Assembly: GCA_016278265.1 (NCBI GenBank)
Contig: JADQCE010000001.1
Coordinates: 372,001-436,000 of the forward strand
Source of the DNA: Halothiobacillus sp.
GTDB taxonomy: Bacteria; Pseudomonadota; Gammaproteobacteria; Halothiobacillales; Halothiobacillaceae
Length of the DNA: 64,000 nucleotides
Reading direction: 5' to 3'
Shown here: piece after piece, positions 27,248-36,826 of the stretch
Layout of the letters: each line of letters starts with the position of its first letter
Position numbering within the stretch: the stretch's first letter is position 1
Notes under the pieces: generated by a model
Databases searched by the model: none
The model's input: only the letters and a program-made list of their open reading frames with translations
Told to the model about the DNA's origin: nothing
Position numbers and translations under genes: made by a program

Positions 27248-27676
27248 ATGTACGCCAATGCCGCATTCGGTGCCCAGCAATATGCCAACGTCGGAGTGCG
27301 TTCCGGTATCGAGGATGCCTCGCCGCACCGCCTGATCCAGATGCTGTTCGAGGGCGGCCTGCAGCGTCTGGCTACCGCCAAGGGCGCTATCCAGCGTGAA
27401 GACCGCGCCGCCAAGGGCGAGCAGATCGGCAAGGCCATCGGCATTATCGGTGGTCTGCGCGAGTCGCTCCGGCCGGAGGGCGGCGAGCTCTCCGAGAACC
27501 TGGAAAGCCTGTATGCCTACATGCAGCGTCGCTTGCTGGAGGCCAACATCGAGTCGAGCATCGAGAAGCTCGAGGAAGTATCGGGTTTGCTGCGCGACCT
27601 CAAGGAAGCCTGGGACGGCATCGCGCCGGAAAAGGTTACCGATTCGGCTGGTGCTGATGTTCGCCAATCTGCCTGA
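27248..27676 (+). CDS. fliS: Flagellin export chaperone FliS
   Basis: This 142-residue four-helix chaperone binds the C-terminus of flagellin and keeps it from polymerising in the cytoplasm. Hallmarks are YANVGVRSGIEDASPHRLIQMLFEGGLQRL near the start (given here as two adjoining segments, the second from LIQMLF), and a helical second half ending with LRDLKEAWDGI. AGAGGGG precedes the ATG. It overlaps the next frame by 20 bp. Confidence 0.94.
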   Translation: MYANAAFGAQQYANVGVRSGIEDASPHRLIQMLFEGGLQRLATAKGAIQREDRAAKGEQIGKAIGIIGGLRESLRPEGGELSENLESLYAYMQRRLLEANIESSIEKLEEVSGLLRDLKEAWDGIAPEKVTDSAGADVRQSA

Positions 27677-27977
27677 CAACGCGCAGAACCTGCTCGCCCT
27701 GAGCGAAGGCATGCTCGCCTCCGCGAAGGCCGATGACTGGGAAGCCGTGATCGAGGCCGATGCGATGCGCCGGCCCATGATCGACCAGGTCATTGCCGAG
27801 GGCGCCCCCAACGATGCACCGCCCGCTGAATGGATACGCGAGTTCCTGGAGGAACTGCAGGCCATCAACGATCGGGTGGTCAAGCTGGGCGAAGAACGCA
27901 AGACCGTGATCCGCTCGGACCTGGGCGAGATACAGACCGGCAGCAAGGCAGTGAAGGCGTACGATCCGGAGCGGTGA
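27657..27977 (+). CDS. fliT: FliT-like flagellar protein
   Basis: This 106-residue, mostly helical protein follows fliS directly. FliT proteins are chaperones for FliD and, in enterics, regulate FlhDC. The N-terminal LLALSEGMLASAKADDWEAV, with the Trp-Glu pair typical of FliT, and the following ADAMRRPMIDQV support the assignment; identity in this family is always low. The ATG at 27657 overlaps fliS by 20 bp; a GTG two codons earlier is an alternative. It is the last gene before a terminator. Confidence 0.8.
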   Translation: MFANLPDNAQNLLALSEGMLASAKADDWEAVIEADAMRRPMIDQVIAEGAPNDAPPAEWIREFLEELQAINDRVVKLGEERKTVIRSDLGEIQTGSKAVKAYDPER

Positions 27978-28003
27978 TGTTCGTCGGTCAGGAGACTGAG
28001 ATT

Positions 28004-28026
28004 GGGGGCCGGGAGGCCCCTTTCTT
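28004..28026 (+). terminator. Intrinsic terminator after the flagellar operon
   Basis: GGGGCC-GGGA-GGCCCC followed by TTTCTT, 27 bp after the fliT stop. Confidence 0.8.
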
Positions 28027-28066
28027 GTGTCTGGCCGGTCTGTAGGCTCGTGTGGCTTCGGTCTCT

Positions 28067-28092
28067 GGATTCCCGCTTGCGCGGGAATGACG
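28067..28092 (-). repeat. REP-like hairpin 9
   Basis: GGATTCCCGC/GCGGGAATGACG, loop GCAA on the minus strand; inverted relative to hairpin 10, about 90 bp away. Confidence 0.85.
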
Positions 28093-28181
28093 GGTTTTTT
28101 TATCCGGGGTGTGTGCAACCCACATCGCTGCCCCGCGTCGAGCGGCCCTAAGGCCTGAATTCATCAATGCGCCTTCAGAGC

Positions 28182-28208
28182 CGTCATTCCCGCGTCCGCG
28201 GGAATCCA
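28182..28208 (+). repeat. REP-like hairpin 10
   Basis: CGTCATTCCCGC/GCGGGAATCCA with loop GTCC. Confidence 0.85.
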
Positions 28209-28270
28209 TGTCCGCCTGCCGATAGCAACGAACGTCGATCTTCGACCCCGCGTCAAACGATCGACTCATA

Positions 28271-28539
28271 TCAATCCTGCCAACCGGGATTGAACCCTTC
28301 GATCAATTCAACCTTCCATGCCCGCCGCCACTTCTTGATGGCCTTCTCCCGGGCAATGGCGCCTTCCATGGTCGGATGCATCTCGTGCCAGACCAGCGTA
28401 TGCACGCCGTAGCGACGGGTAAAACCTGCGACTAGATCGTTTTTGTGTTGCCAGACGCGCTGAACAAGGTCGCTGGTGAAGCCGACATAGAGCGTACCGT
28501 GTCGCCGGCTGGCGAGGAGGAGACGCCGGGTTGTTTCAT
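28271..28539 (-). pseudogene. GIY-YIG nuclease superfamily gene with a frameshift near its start
   Basis: The body encodes a small single-domain GIY-YIG protein (UPF0213/YhbQ-like): GTLYVGFTSDLVQRVWQHK, the RYGVHTLVWHE segment, and AIAREKAIKKW. The natural start is the ATG at 28539, preceded by AGGAG, which encodes MKQPGV; the next codons should give YLLASRR, but one base is missing at about 28520-28521 (GTC-TC-CTC-CTC), shifting the frame. Without the shift the protein would have 89 residues. The frame that stays open upstream of the lesion reads through a REP hairpin and is not a real N-terminus. A recent inactivating deletion or a sequencing error are both possible. Confidence 0.75.
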
Positions 28540-28643
28540 TCCGTTGAAACTCCTGGGTTTGGTTTTGTTGTCTCCTAAATGAAGCGATTCGTGCTCCATT
28601 GGGAAGACAAGTTATTCGGTTGTTTCTGGTGGCTCCGTTTCCT

Positions 28644-28669
28644 GGATTCCCGCTTTCGCGGGAATGACG
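28644..28669 (-). repeat. REP-like hairpin 11
   Basis: GGATTCCCGC/GCGGGAATGACG, loop GAAA on the minus strand. Confidence 0.85.
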
Positions 28670-28730
28670 ATCAGGGGGCAATCAAGCCCATTACGCCTTT
28701 ACTAAATGGGGTGTAACCAACTCAAAACGC

Positions 28731-28757
28731 CGTCATTCCCGCGGAAGCGGGAATCCA
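28731..28757 (+). repeat. REP-like hairpin 12
   Basis: CGTCATTCCCGC/GCGGGAATCCA with loop GGAA. Confidence 0.85.
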
Positions 28758-28854
28758 TCAAGTCCTCAGTGGTCCACGACATGTTAACTAGTGGTACAGC
28801 CTGGCCACGTGGTACTGACACTCGTCTCAGATAACCAAAACACACCACCAAAAC

Positions 28855-28881
28855 CGTCATTCCCGCGCACGCGGGAATCCA
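28855..28881 (+). repeat. REP-like hairpin 13
   Basis: CGTCATTCCCGC/GCGGGAATCCA with loop GCAC, same orientation as hairpin 12. Confidence 0.85.
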
Positions 28882-28958
28882 TGGAGTCATCGGTAAGCCA
28901 CGATAGGCTGGAGGTGGGTTCAGCCCGATCAAGTGGTGGCGTCGCCCGGCTCAAACAA

Positions 28959-29738
28959 TCACCCCTGCTTCGCTGCAACCGCCTTGATCGCCGGCATATC
29001 CACGCCCAGTTCTTCGGCCTGCGCCAACGCACGAGCCATACGCTGCGGCGCCGAGCGGCCCATGCACTGGTGCTGCGGGTCACCATCGAAGCCCTTCACC
29101 ATCCCGTCGATCAGGCGCTGGGGGTCGAATGCCTTCCCCACTTTCGCTTCCTGCAAGGCGATGACGTCCGCCGCAATGTCGCGAGCCAGTGCCTGGTGGT
29201 TGGCCCAGAGATCCTCGACATCACCACCGGTCTCGAGCCCGGCGATATTGGTGGTCAGGATGTAGACGTTCTTGATCACCAGTTCCTTGAGCATCTCGTC
29301 GGCATCAGCTACCGGGTGGGCGGGGATGTCGAGCGACTGCATCGCGGCGACCAGGGCATCGACCTTCGGCCCGTGGACGGGTGAGGAGATCAGCGGCTTG
29401 ACAGGCTTGCCCGGTTTTTTCTCGAACCAGATCGAGGCCACGGTCGGTGTCTCGATGCCGTACTTGCGCCAGTCGTCAGGGAGCAGTTCGTTCTGGATCA
29501 GCACGACGCGGTCGTGCCACGCGGACGGGATCTGCTCGAGCACCGAATCGAGGTCCTTTTCGCCGACGGCCACCAGCAGGCCATCGAGAAAGGGACGGGC
29601 GGACAGGGCGGCCTGGATGTTGGTGTCACGGCTGATGGGAAAGACCGGGTGGCCGGTCTTCAACAGGCCGTGGGCCAGTACCCCGCCGATCTCGCCGGTG
29701 CCGATCAGGCCCCATTCGGTGGCAAACGGTTGCGACAT
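28959..29738 (-). CDS. NAD(P)-binding dehydrogenase of the ketopantoate-reductase/6PGDH-like superfamily
   Basis: This 259-residue protein begins with a Rossmann fold, WGLIGTGEIGGVLAHGLL, followed by an all-helical C-terminal half. It has LLVAVGEKDLDSVLEQIP in place of a typical cofactor-site loop and the segment ASIWFEKKPGKPVK. No specific catalytic motif of ketopantoate reductase or proline biosynthesis enzymes is obvious, so the substrate is left open. AGGAGAG lies before the ATG at 29738. It starts 10 bp after roxA ends and is probably co-transcribed with it. Confidence 0.7.
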   Translation of the reverse strand: MSQPFATEWGLIGTGEIGGVLAHGLLKTGHPVFPISRDTNIQAALSARPFLDGLLVAVGEKDLDSVLEQIPSAWHDRVVLIQNELLPDDWRKYGIETPTVASIWFEKKPGKPVKPLISSPVHGPKVDALVAAMQSLDIPAHPVADADEMLKELVIKNVYILTTNIAGLETGGDVEDLWANHQALARDIAADVIALQEAKVGKAFDPQRLIDGMVKGFDGDPQHQCMGRSAPQRMARALAQAEELGVDMPAIKAVAAKQG

Positions 29739-29748
29739 CAATCTCTCC

Positions 29749-30951
29749 TCAGTCTTGTTCGTCTTCGTCGGGGATCAGCAGCTGCCCCGCGGTGAGTATC
29801 CTTTCCAGCAGGATGCGCGCGCTGGCGTTGCTGGCGCGTTCGGCGAGCGCCTCGCCGGGGACATGGACGTGTTGGGTCAAGAAGCGCGCGAGCGGCAGGG
29901 ACTCGGCATCCAACTCCTGGCTCTGCCCGTCGATGCACAGGTGGCCCGGGTCATCATCGTTCGGTTCCAGCAGCAGCCAGCGCGAGGCCGGAGTGCGTTG
30001 CAGTTCGCTGATCTCGTGCAGGTGGTCGAGGATGCCGACGATCTCCTCGTCGTGGTAGCGCGGGTAGAGGTCGGCGTGGTCGACGGGGCGCTCGGTCAGC
30101 GTTTCGGCGATCAGGCGGTCGAGCTGGTTGGCATCGGCCGTCATGGTCTCAAGGACCCACTCGCGCAGTCGCTGGCGGGTGGCTGGATCGAGTTCTCCGG
30201 GGTTGTCCCCGACCTTCAGGTCCGGGTCGCGGTAGCGCTCTTCGGGCGCCAGCGTGGCCAGTCGGTCACAGATGCCGCCGACAAGGTCGGCCTGCGTCGG
30301 GGCGCGGAAACCGATCGACCAGGTCATGCAGTCATCAACGGCGACGCCGTGGTGAGGAATGCCGGGCGGCAGATAGAGCATGTCGCCCGGCTCGAGCACC
30401 CATTCGTCCGTCGGGGTGAAGTCGGTCAGGATGCGGACATCCAGCCCCTCGCGGTAGGCAGTGTGCACGGGCGGGTTCTCGATCTGCCAGCGGCGTTGGC
30501 CGTGCGCCTGCAGCAGGAAGACGTCGTAGTCGTCGATATGCGCGCCGACCGAGCCGCCCGGCGGGGCGTAGGAGATCATCAGGTCGTCGATGCGCCAATC
30601 GGGCACGAAGCGGAAGCGCTCGACGATCTCCATCAGCTCGGGCACCAGCTTCTCGCAGTCGGTCACCAGCAAGGAGTAGCCGTCTTTCGGCAGGGCGCGG
30701 AAGTCCTCCTCGGTGAACGGGCCCATCTTGAGTTGCCAGTCGCGCTCCTCACCGTGCTCCAGGATCAGGCGCGACGGTGCATCCGCCTCGCAGGCCAACC
30801 CGGCCAGCTCCTCGGGGGCGATCGGGCTCTCGAAGCCCGGGAGGGCGCCGCGGATCAGTACGGGCTTTTTCTGCCAGTACTCGCGCAGGAACGTCTCGAC
30901 GGAGAGATCGCCGAGGACGTGATCGATGGGGGTGTTCGTCGATGCGGTCAT
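29749..30951 (-). CDS. roxA: Ribosomal protein L16 arginine 3-hydroxylase (cupin JmjC, YcfD type)
   Basis: This 400-residue 2-oxoglutarate/Fe(II) oxygenase hydroxylates an arginine of ribosomal protein uL16. The double-stranded beta-helix carries the iron ligands H138 and D140 in SVGAHIDDYDVFLLQAHG and a third histidine at 200/201 in PPGIPHHGVAVDD. FWQKKP-like YWQKKPVLIRGALPGF at the N-terminus and the C-terminal winged-helix region fit YcfD. It is the first gene of a two-gene minus-strand unit. Upstream (30952-31396) lie only REP-like repeats and the sqr terminator. Confidence 0.9.
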   Translation of the reverse strand: MTASTNTPIDHVLGDLSVETFLREYWQKKPVLIRGALPGFESPIAPEELAGLACEADAPSRLILEHGEERDWQLKMGPFTEEDFRALPKDGYSLLVTDCEKLVPELMEIVERFRFVPDWRIDDLMISYAPPGGSVGAHIDDYDVFLLQAHGQRRWQIENPPVHTAYREGLDVRILTDFTPTDEWVLEPGDMLYLPPGIPHHGVAVDDCMTWSIGFRAPTQADLVGGICDRLATLAPEERYRDPDLKVGDNPGELDPATRQRLREWVLETMTADANQLDRLIAETLTERPVDHADLYPRYHDEEIVGILDHLHEISELQRTPASRWLLLEPNDDDPGHLCIDGQSQELDAESLPLARFLTQHVHVPGEALAERASNASARILLERILTAGQLLIPDEDEQD

Positions 30952-31051
30952 GGCCGTTTCCCTGCGATTGAGTGCGTGTCCCCAAGTCTAACGGATAAGG
31001 AGGAAGGGGGAGAGTGTGGACGATCGCTGTGCGGGGATAACGTTCTCGGTT

Positions 31052-31078
31052 CGTCATTCCCGCGAAGACGGGAATCCA
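31052..31078 (+). repeat. REP-like hairpin 14
   Basis: CGTCATTCCCG/CGGGAATCCA with a CGAAGA loop; the inner stem pair is lost. Confidence 0.75.
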
Positions 31079-31168
31079 CACCCATATCATCGGCAGGACT
31101 CAGCGGTTCGTTTGCCGTCACTCCTTTTCCGCGGACGGTCTTTCGGGAATCAATGGGCTCCGTTCACT

Positions 31169-31194
31169 GGATTCCCGCCTTCCCGGGAATGACG
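31169..31194 (-). repeat. REP-like hairpin 15
   Basis: GGATTCCCG/CGGGAATGACG with an altered loop region; inverted relative to hairpin 14. Confidence 0.75.
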
Positions 31195-31327
31195 ACCTGT
31201 GGGCGGGGTGTCGGCGCCGGGCGTGGGTTCTCGCTCCGAGTTGTCGGGGAATGACGGGCTTGGAGGCTCGGGCGGCGCGGGGTTGAGGTGTTGTGCCCAC
31301 AAGGCAGTCCGCCACGATAGCGGGATG

Positions 31328-31360
31328 AAAAAAAACGGCGCGCCCGGAGGTGCGCCGTTG
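31328..31360 (-). terminator. Intrinsic terminator of sqr
   Basis: On the minus strand a CGGCGC/GCGCCG stem flanked by AA/TT is followed by eight T, 36 bp after the sqr stop. Confidence 0.88.
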
Positions 31361-31396
31361 ATGGTTTTGCATGCGGCCCCGCATCGGAGCGATCCG

Positions 31397-32743
<1,347 letters not shown>

Positions 32744-32822
32744 TCATCGACGGGCTGGGAAAAACAAGGGTTGGTCGACAAGAAACACAGTTTTGCTGAT
32801 CGGGTGGATTTTAAGCCTATGA

Positions 32823-32849
32823 ATAATAGATGAGTTCCTCTGATGTCAG
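32823..32849 (-). promoter_or_regulatory. Candidate promoter of sqr
   Basis: On the minus strand CTGACA, a 15-bp spacer and TATTAT lie in an AT-rich block (about 32800-32880) that stands out from the GC-rich surroundings. The spacer is short, so this is a weak assignment. Confidence 0.3.
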
Positions 32850-32896
32850 TATATTAGAAAACAATAAACCGGCGGCAGGACTTGTTTCGGATTTCC

Positions 32897-33865
32897 CTAG
32901 CCGCGCCAATCGGCCAGTTGCTCACGGGGGAAGCCGACGATCGATGACGGCGCCGGCGAGAGGTCGACCCACAGACCGCGGTGCTCGGGCCAGCGCTGGT
33001 CGAACCAATGCCGGCCGTTGCCCATCTCGATGAAGATCCACCCACCTGGGACAAGGCGCTCGGCGGCCTGATCAAGCAGCCGCTCGACCAGCGCCAGGCC
33101 CTGGTCGGGGGCGAACAGCGCGGCGGCCGGTTCGTGGTGGTATTCGTCGGGCAGGTCCTCGGCTTCGTCGGGATCGACGTAGGGTGGATTGCTGACGATC
33201 AGGTCGAAGACCAGCGGCTGGTCGTCGGCATCCAGCAGCTGGTCGAAGCCGTCGGACTGGATGAGTTCGACACGCTCGGCGAGTTGGTAATCGGCCACGT
33301 TATGCGAGGCGACTGCCAAGGCGCCGAAGTCGATATCACTGCCGACGACGTCGGCCTCGGGGAAATGCTCGGCCAGGGCGATGGCGATGCAGCCCGAGCC
33401 GGTGCCGATGTCCAGGATGCGTTCCGGTGCCGGACCGCGGTCGAGCAGTCCCTTGAAATCATCGCGAATCAGATCGCCGAAGGGCGAACGCGGGATCAGC
33501 ACGCGTTCGTCGACGTAGTAGGGCTGGCCCAGGAACCAGGCCCGGTTGAGCAGGTAGGCGGTGGGCACGTGGTCCAGGCAGCGCCGCCGGATCAGTTCGA
33601 CCAGGGAGCTCCGCTCGTCGGCCGTTAGGCGGGCCTGCCACCAGTCCGGCCCCAGACTCGGCGGCAATCGCAGACCTTCGAGCACCAGCCACGCCGCCTC
33701 GTCCAGGTAGCTGTGGGTACCGTGGCCGAGAAACACCCCGTGCTCGTCCATGCGGCTGGCGGCCCAGCGGATGAAATCGAGGATGGTCTCCAGATGGTCG
33801 TGGTTGCCAAGTGTTTCGGGGGCGGCATCGGACGGGGCGTTGGCGTGGCGCATGCGGTGGCTCAT
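32897..33865 (-). CDS. prmB: Ribosomal protein L3 N5-glutamine methyltransferase
   Basis: This 322-residue SAM-dependent methyltransferase modifies a glutamine of ribosomal protein uL3. The Rossmann motif ILDIGTGSGCIAIALAEHFP and the catalytic NPPY in IVSNPPYVDPDE are intact, and the PrmB-specific segments RCLDHVPTAYLLNRAWFLG and ERVLIPRSPFGDLI distinguish it from PrmC. The frame continues upstream, but the ATG at 33865 gives the normal length. No good ribosome-binding site is visible. It is divergent from psd. Confidence 0.93.
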   Translation of the reverse strand: MSHRMRHANAPSDAAPETLGNHDHLETILDFIRWAASRMDEHGVFLGHGTHSYLDEAAWLVLEGLRLPPSLGPDWWQARLTADERSSLVELIRRRCLDHVPTAYLLNRAWFLGQPYYVDERVLIPRSPFGDLIRDDFKGLLDRGPAPERILDIGTGSGCIAIALAEHFPEADVVGSDIDFGALAVASHNVADYQLAERVELIQSDGFDQLLDADDQPLVFDLIVSNPPYVDPDEAEDLPDEYHHEPAAALFAPDQGLALVERLLDQAAERLVPGGWIFIEMGNGRHWFDQRWPEHRGLWVDLSPAPSSIVGFPREQLADWRG

Positions 33866-34002
33866 CGGGAAGGAATGGGTAAGGACGTATGGGCGATTCA
33901 CTGCTCTGGCACAATAGTAACTGAGAGAACCTCTGCACGACCGATGCCGGGGGACGCGCCGGCGATGACCCAAGGCGATCACCCAGGCCACCACGAGGCG
34001 AT

Positions 34003-34917
34003 ATGACAAGCTCAAGCAATGCCGTGAAATGGCAATCGCGCCTGTGGGCGCGCATTCAGTACATCCTGCCGCACCACCTGATTTCCGGACTGGTGTTCCG
34101 GGTGACGCGTTGGCGGGCACCCTGGACGGAGTGGCTGATCCGGCGCTTCGTCAAGGCCTTCGGGGTGAATCTCGGCGAGGCGGCCCAGACCGATCCGGCC
34201 GACTACCCGACCTTCAATGCCTTCTTCACCCGGCCGCTGGCCGAGGGCGCCCGGCCGATCGAAGGGGCGGACACCACCTGGGTCAGTCCGGTCGATGGCG
34301 GGATCAGCCAGATCGGTCACATCCAGTCGGGCAATATCTTCCAGGCCAAGGGCCGGGCCTACACGGCCACCGAATTGCTGGGGGGCGACAAGTCCCTGGC
34401 CGAGCCCTTCAAGGACGGCTCGTTTGCCACGCTCTACCTCTCGCCGTCGGACTATCACCGCATCCACATGCCGGTGACCGGCACTTTGCGCGAGATGATC
34501 CACGTGCCGGGTCGACTGTTCTCGGTTTCGACCGGGACGGTGGCCGAAGTGCCGCGCCTGTTCGCCCGCAACGAGCGCCTGGTGTGCCTGTTCGACACCG
34601 CCGACGGCCCCATGGCGATGGTGCTGGTCGGGGCGATCAACGTCTCGGCCATCGAGACCGTCTGGGCCGGCCTGGTCACGCCCTCACCGCAGCGCCAGAT
34701 CGGGCGCTGGAGCTATGGCGGTGACACGGGGCTGTCGATCCGCCTCGAGCGCGGCGCCGAGATGGGGCGCTTCAACATGGGGTCGACCGTGATCTTGCTG
34801 GCGGCCAAGGGCGTCGAGTTCGATACCTCGTGGCAGGCGGAGATGCCGATCAAGCTGGGGCAGCGGTTGCAGGCGTCTGATTCCGGTGCCGAGGAAGAGG
34901 CGAAGCCCGAAGGCTAG
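34003..34917 (+). CDS. psd: Phosphatidylserine decarboxylase proenzyme
   Basis: This 304-residue membrane-associated enzyme makes phosphatidylethanolamine. It self-cleaves at the Gly-Ser bond of the MGST motif in FNMGSTVILL, around residue 258, turning the serine into the pyruvoyl cofactor. Other marks are FFTRPLAEGARPI, SPVDGGISQIG and LYLSPSDYHRIHMPVTG. GAGG precedes the ATG. It stands alone; downstream lie 300 bp with two REP-like hairpins and no gene. Confidence 0.95.
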   Translation: MTSSSNAVKWQSRLWARIQYILPHHLISGLVFRVTRWRAPWTEWLIRRFVKAFGVNLGEAAQTDPADYPTFNAFFTRPLAEGARPIEGADTTWVSPVDGGISQIGHIQSGNIFQAKGRAYTATELLGGDKSLAEPFKDGSFATLYLSPSDYHRIHMPVTGTLREMIHVPGRLFSVSTGTVAEVPRLFARNERLVCLFDTADGPMAMVLVGAINVSAIETVWAGLVTPSPQRQIGRWSYGGDTGLSIRLERGAEMGRFNMGSTVILLAAKGVEFDTSWQAEMPIKLGQRLQASDSGAEEEAKPEG

Positions 34918-34990
34918 GGCACCCCGTCTCGTGGCAGGGTTGGCCTAGATCGGTTTGGCGGCTCGTTCGAGAGCCGTGCCGTGGATCGCT

Positions 34991-35016
34991 GGATTCCCGC
35001 TTTCACGGGAATGACG
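34991..35016 (-). repeat. REP-like hairpin 16
   Basis: GGATTCCCGC/ACGGGAATGACG; one base pair of the inner stem is lost, and the loop is GAAA on the minus strand. Confidence 0.8.
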
Positions 35017-35140
35017 GTTTCTTTCGGGCTTGTTGGTTAACCGCTCGTGAAGTTCAGTCGCGGTGGTGACTGCAGCTGTCGTAACCGGATGGCAGCGGGG
35101 GGCAAAGGTAGCCGTCAAACGTCGAAAGTCCCCCACCCGG

Positions 35141-35168
35141 CGTCATTCCCGCGAAAGCGGGAATCCAG
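35141..35168 (+). repeat. REP-like hairpin 17
   Basis: CGTCATTCCCGC/GCGGGAATCCAG with loop GAAA. Last member of the family in the window; none is seen from here to 64 kb. Confidence 0.85.
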
Positions 35169-35217
35169 TAATCGAAGCCGCCCGGCTCTGCTGTGATCCA
35201 CGTGCCTCTTGTGGCCC

Positions 35218-36213
35218 CTAAACCCGCCGCGCCGAGAATGGCAGGACGGCGTCGATGTTCTCGGCGTCCGTCAGCCACATCAGCAATCGATCCACGCCCA
35301 TGGCCACGCCGCTGCAATCCGGCAGGCCATGTGCCAGTGCGGCGAGGAAGCGTTGCTGACTCGGTGACGGTGGCCGCGAACCGGTTGGCTCTAGGCGGCG
35401 GGCCTGTTCGTCGGGGTCGAGGAGTTCGTGGTAGCCGTTCGCCAGTTCGAGTCCGCCGCCGTAGATCTCGAAGCGCGCCGCCGTACGGATTGCCCGACCC
35501 TCGAACTGGGTGGTCTCTAGACGTGCCATCGCCGCCTGGCTGGCCGGGTAACCCGTCACCACCGTGAGGGCTGCCGTATCGAGCTGCGGTTCGATCACCA
35601 GGCTCATCAGCAGATCCAGCCAGTCGTCGTGGCCCATGTCGGCCGGGTCGGCGACATCGATGCCGTGATGCTTGGCCGCCTGAGCCAGGGTGTCGGTGTC
35701 GGTGTCGGCGTGGTAGGGGTCGAGGGCGCAGTGTCGGCGGAAGAGCGCGCCGTAATCGTGGTGTTCGATCGCTGCCGGCGGCAGGCCAAGGGCCTCCCGG
35801 GCCGACTGGATCAGGCTGATCGTGGTGTCGATGGCCGTCTCGAGCGTGGCGCCGTTGTCGTACCACTCGAGCATGGTGAACTCGGGATTGTGCCGCCGGC
35901 CGGCCTCAAAGGCGCGGAAGACCGGGCCGAGGTAGTAGGCGCCGGGCAGGTCGGGGTAGGCACAGAGCAGGCGCTTCATCGACAGCTCGGGCGAGCTGTG
36001 CAGGCTGCCGGCGGGCGTACCGTCGGGGAGGGTCGCCCGGAACAGGGCGATGTTGGGCTCGAAATCGGGGCTGTCGATCAGGACGGGGGCGTCGATCTCC
36101 AGCCAGTCACGCGCATCCAGTGACTCGCGCAGCAGGCGCTTGAGCCGGGCGCGTTGGCGGAGCGTATCCATACTGGCACCGGGGCGCCAGCACTCGTGCT
36201 CCGGGTCGGTCAC
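35218..36213 (-). CDS. epmA: Elongation factor P-(R)-beta-lysine ligase
   Basis: This 331-residue protein is a truncated class II lysyl-tRNA synthetase catalytic core that attaches (R)-beta-lysine to Lys34 of EF-P. Class II motifs are visible: RAFEAGRRHNPEFTMLEWY (motif 2), SLHSSPELSMKRLL, and GVAMGVDRLLMWL (motif 3); no anticodon-binding domain is present. The start is taken as the GTG at 36213, 11 bp after the efp stop, because WRPGASMDTLRQRARL aligns with the N-terminus of E. coli EpmA; the ATG at 36171 would truncate this. It forms a unit with efp. Confidence 0.93.
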   Translation of the reverse strand: MTDPEHECWRPGASMDTLRQRARLKRLLRESLDARDWLEIDAPVLIDSPDFEPNIALFRATLPDGTPAGSLHSSPELSMKRLLCAYPDLPGAYYLGPVFRAFEAGRRHNPEFTMLEWYDNGATLETAIDTTISLIQSAREALGLPPAAIEHHDYGALFRRHCALDPYHADTDTDTLAQAAKHHGIDVADPADMGHDDWLDLLMSLVIEPQLDTAALTVVTGYPASQAAMARLETTQFEGRAIRTAARFEIYGGGLELANGYHELLDPDEQARRLEPTGSRPPSPSQQRFLAALAHGLPDCSGVAMGVDRLLMWLTDAENIDAVLPFSARRV

Positions 36214-36224
36214 GTCGCCCTGTA

Positions 36225-36794
36225 TCAGGTCTTGACGCGCGAGAGGTATTCGCCGGTACGGGTGTCGCAGCGCAGCACCTCGCCTTCCTCGATGAACAGC
36301 GGCACCTTGACCACGGCGCCGGTCTCGAGCTTGGCTGGCTTGGTGCCGCCGGTGGCGGTGTCGCCGCGCAGGCCCGGATCGGTCTCGACCACCGCGAGCT
36401 CGACGTGGTTGGGCGGCAGCACCTGGATCGGCGCGCCATTGAACAGGGTCACCTGGCACATGTCCTGTTCCTTGAGCCACTGGGCCGAGTCACCGACGGC
36501 ATCCTTGGTCGCCATGATTTGCTCGAACGACTCGGGGTCCATAAAGTGCCACTCCTCGCCGTCGGAGAAGAGATACTGCATTTCCTGCTCGTGGATGTCG
36601 GCCGCCTCGAGGGAATCGCCCGACTTGAAGGTGCGCTCGATGGTCTTGCCGGTCTTGAGGTTCTTGATCTTGACCCGGCTGAATGCCTGGCCCTTGCCGG
36701 GTTTGACGAACTCGTTCTCGACGATGTTGGCCGGATCGCCATCCAGCATGACCTTGAGACCGGCGCGGAATTCGTTGGTGCTGTAACTAGCCAT
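36225..36794 (-). CDS. efp: Translation elongation factor P
   Basis: This 189-residue three-domain factor rescues ribosomes stalled at polyproline. The modification site is Lys34 in [10 protein letters not shown], at the tip of domain I. Length and the start [20 protein letters not shown] are typical. Because epmA lies immediately downstream and epmB is divergent, the lysine is expected to be beta-lysylated. Confidence 0.97.
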   Translation of the reverse strand: MASYSTNEFRAGLKVMLDGDPANIVENEFVKPGKGQAFSRVKIKNLKTGKTIERTFKSGDSLEAADIHEQEMQYLFSDGEEWHFMDPESFEQIMATKDAVGDSAQWLKEQDMCQVTLFNGAPIQVLPPNHVELAVVETDPGLRGDTATGGTKPAKLETGAVVKVPLFIEEGEVLRCDTRTGEYLSRVKT

Positions 36795-36826
36795 GGGAAC
36801 CTGTAAGTCAATCGAAGACGTTGGAA

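Larger units (their letters stand above)
28540..28958. other. Gene-free region with three REP-like hairpins
   Basis: These 419 bp between the GIY-YIG gene and the dehydrogenase gene contain hairpins 11 to 13 and nothing else I can support. Confidence 0.75.
30952..31396. other. Gene-free region between roxA and sqr
   Basis: These 445 bp hold two intact REP-like hairpins, at least two eroded fragments of the same repeat (around 31120-31155 and 31235-31250) and the sqr terminator. No gene is seen. Confidence 0.75.

Noticed and set aside
29272-31254. Plus-strand open frame of 660 codons
   Set aside because: Antisense of the dehydrogenase and roxA genes, running on through repeats.
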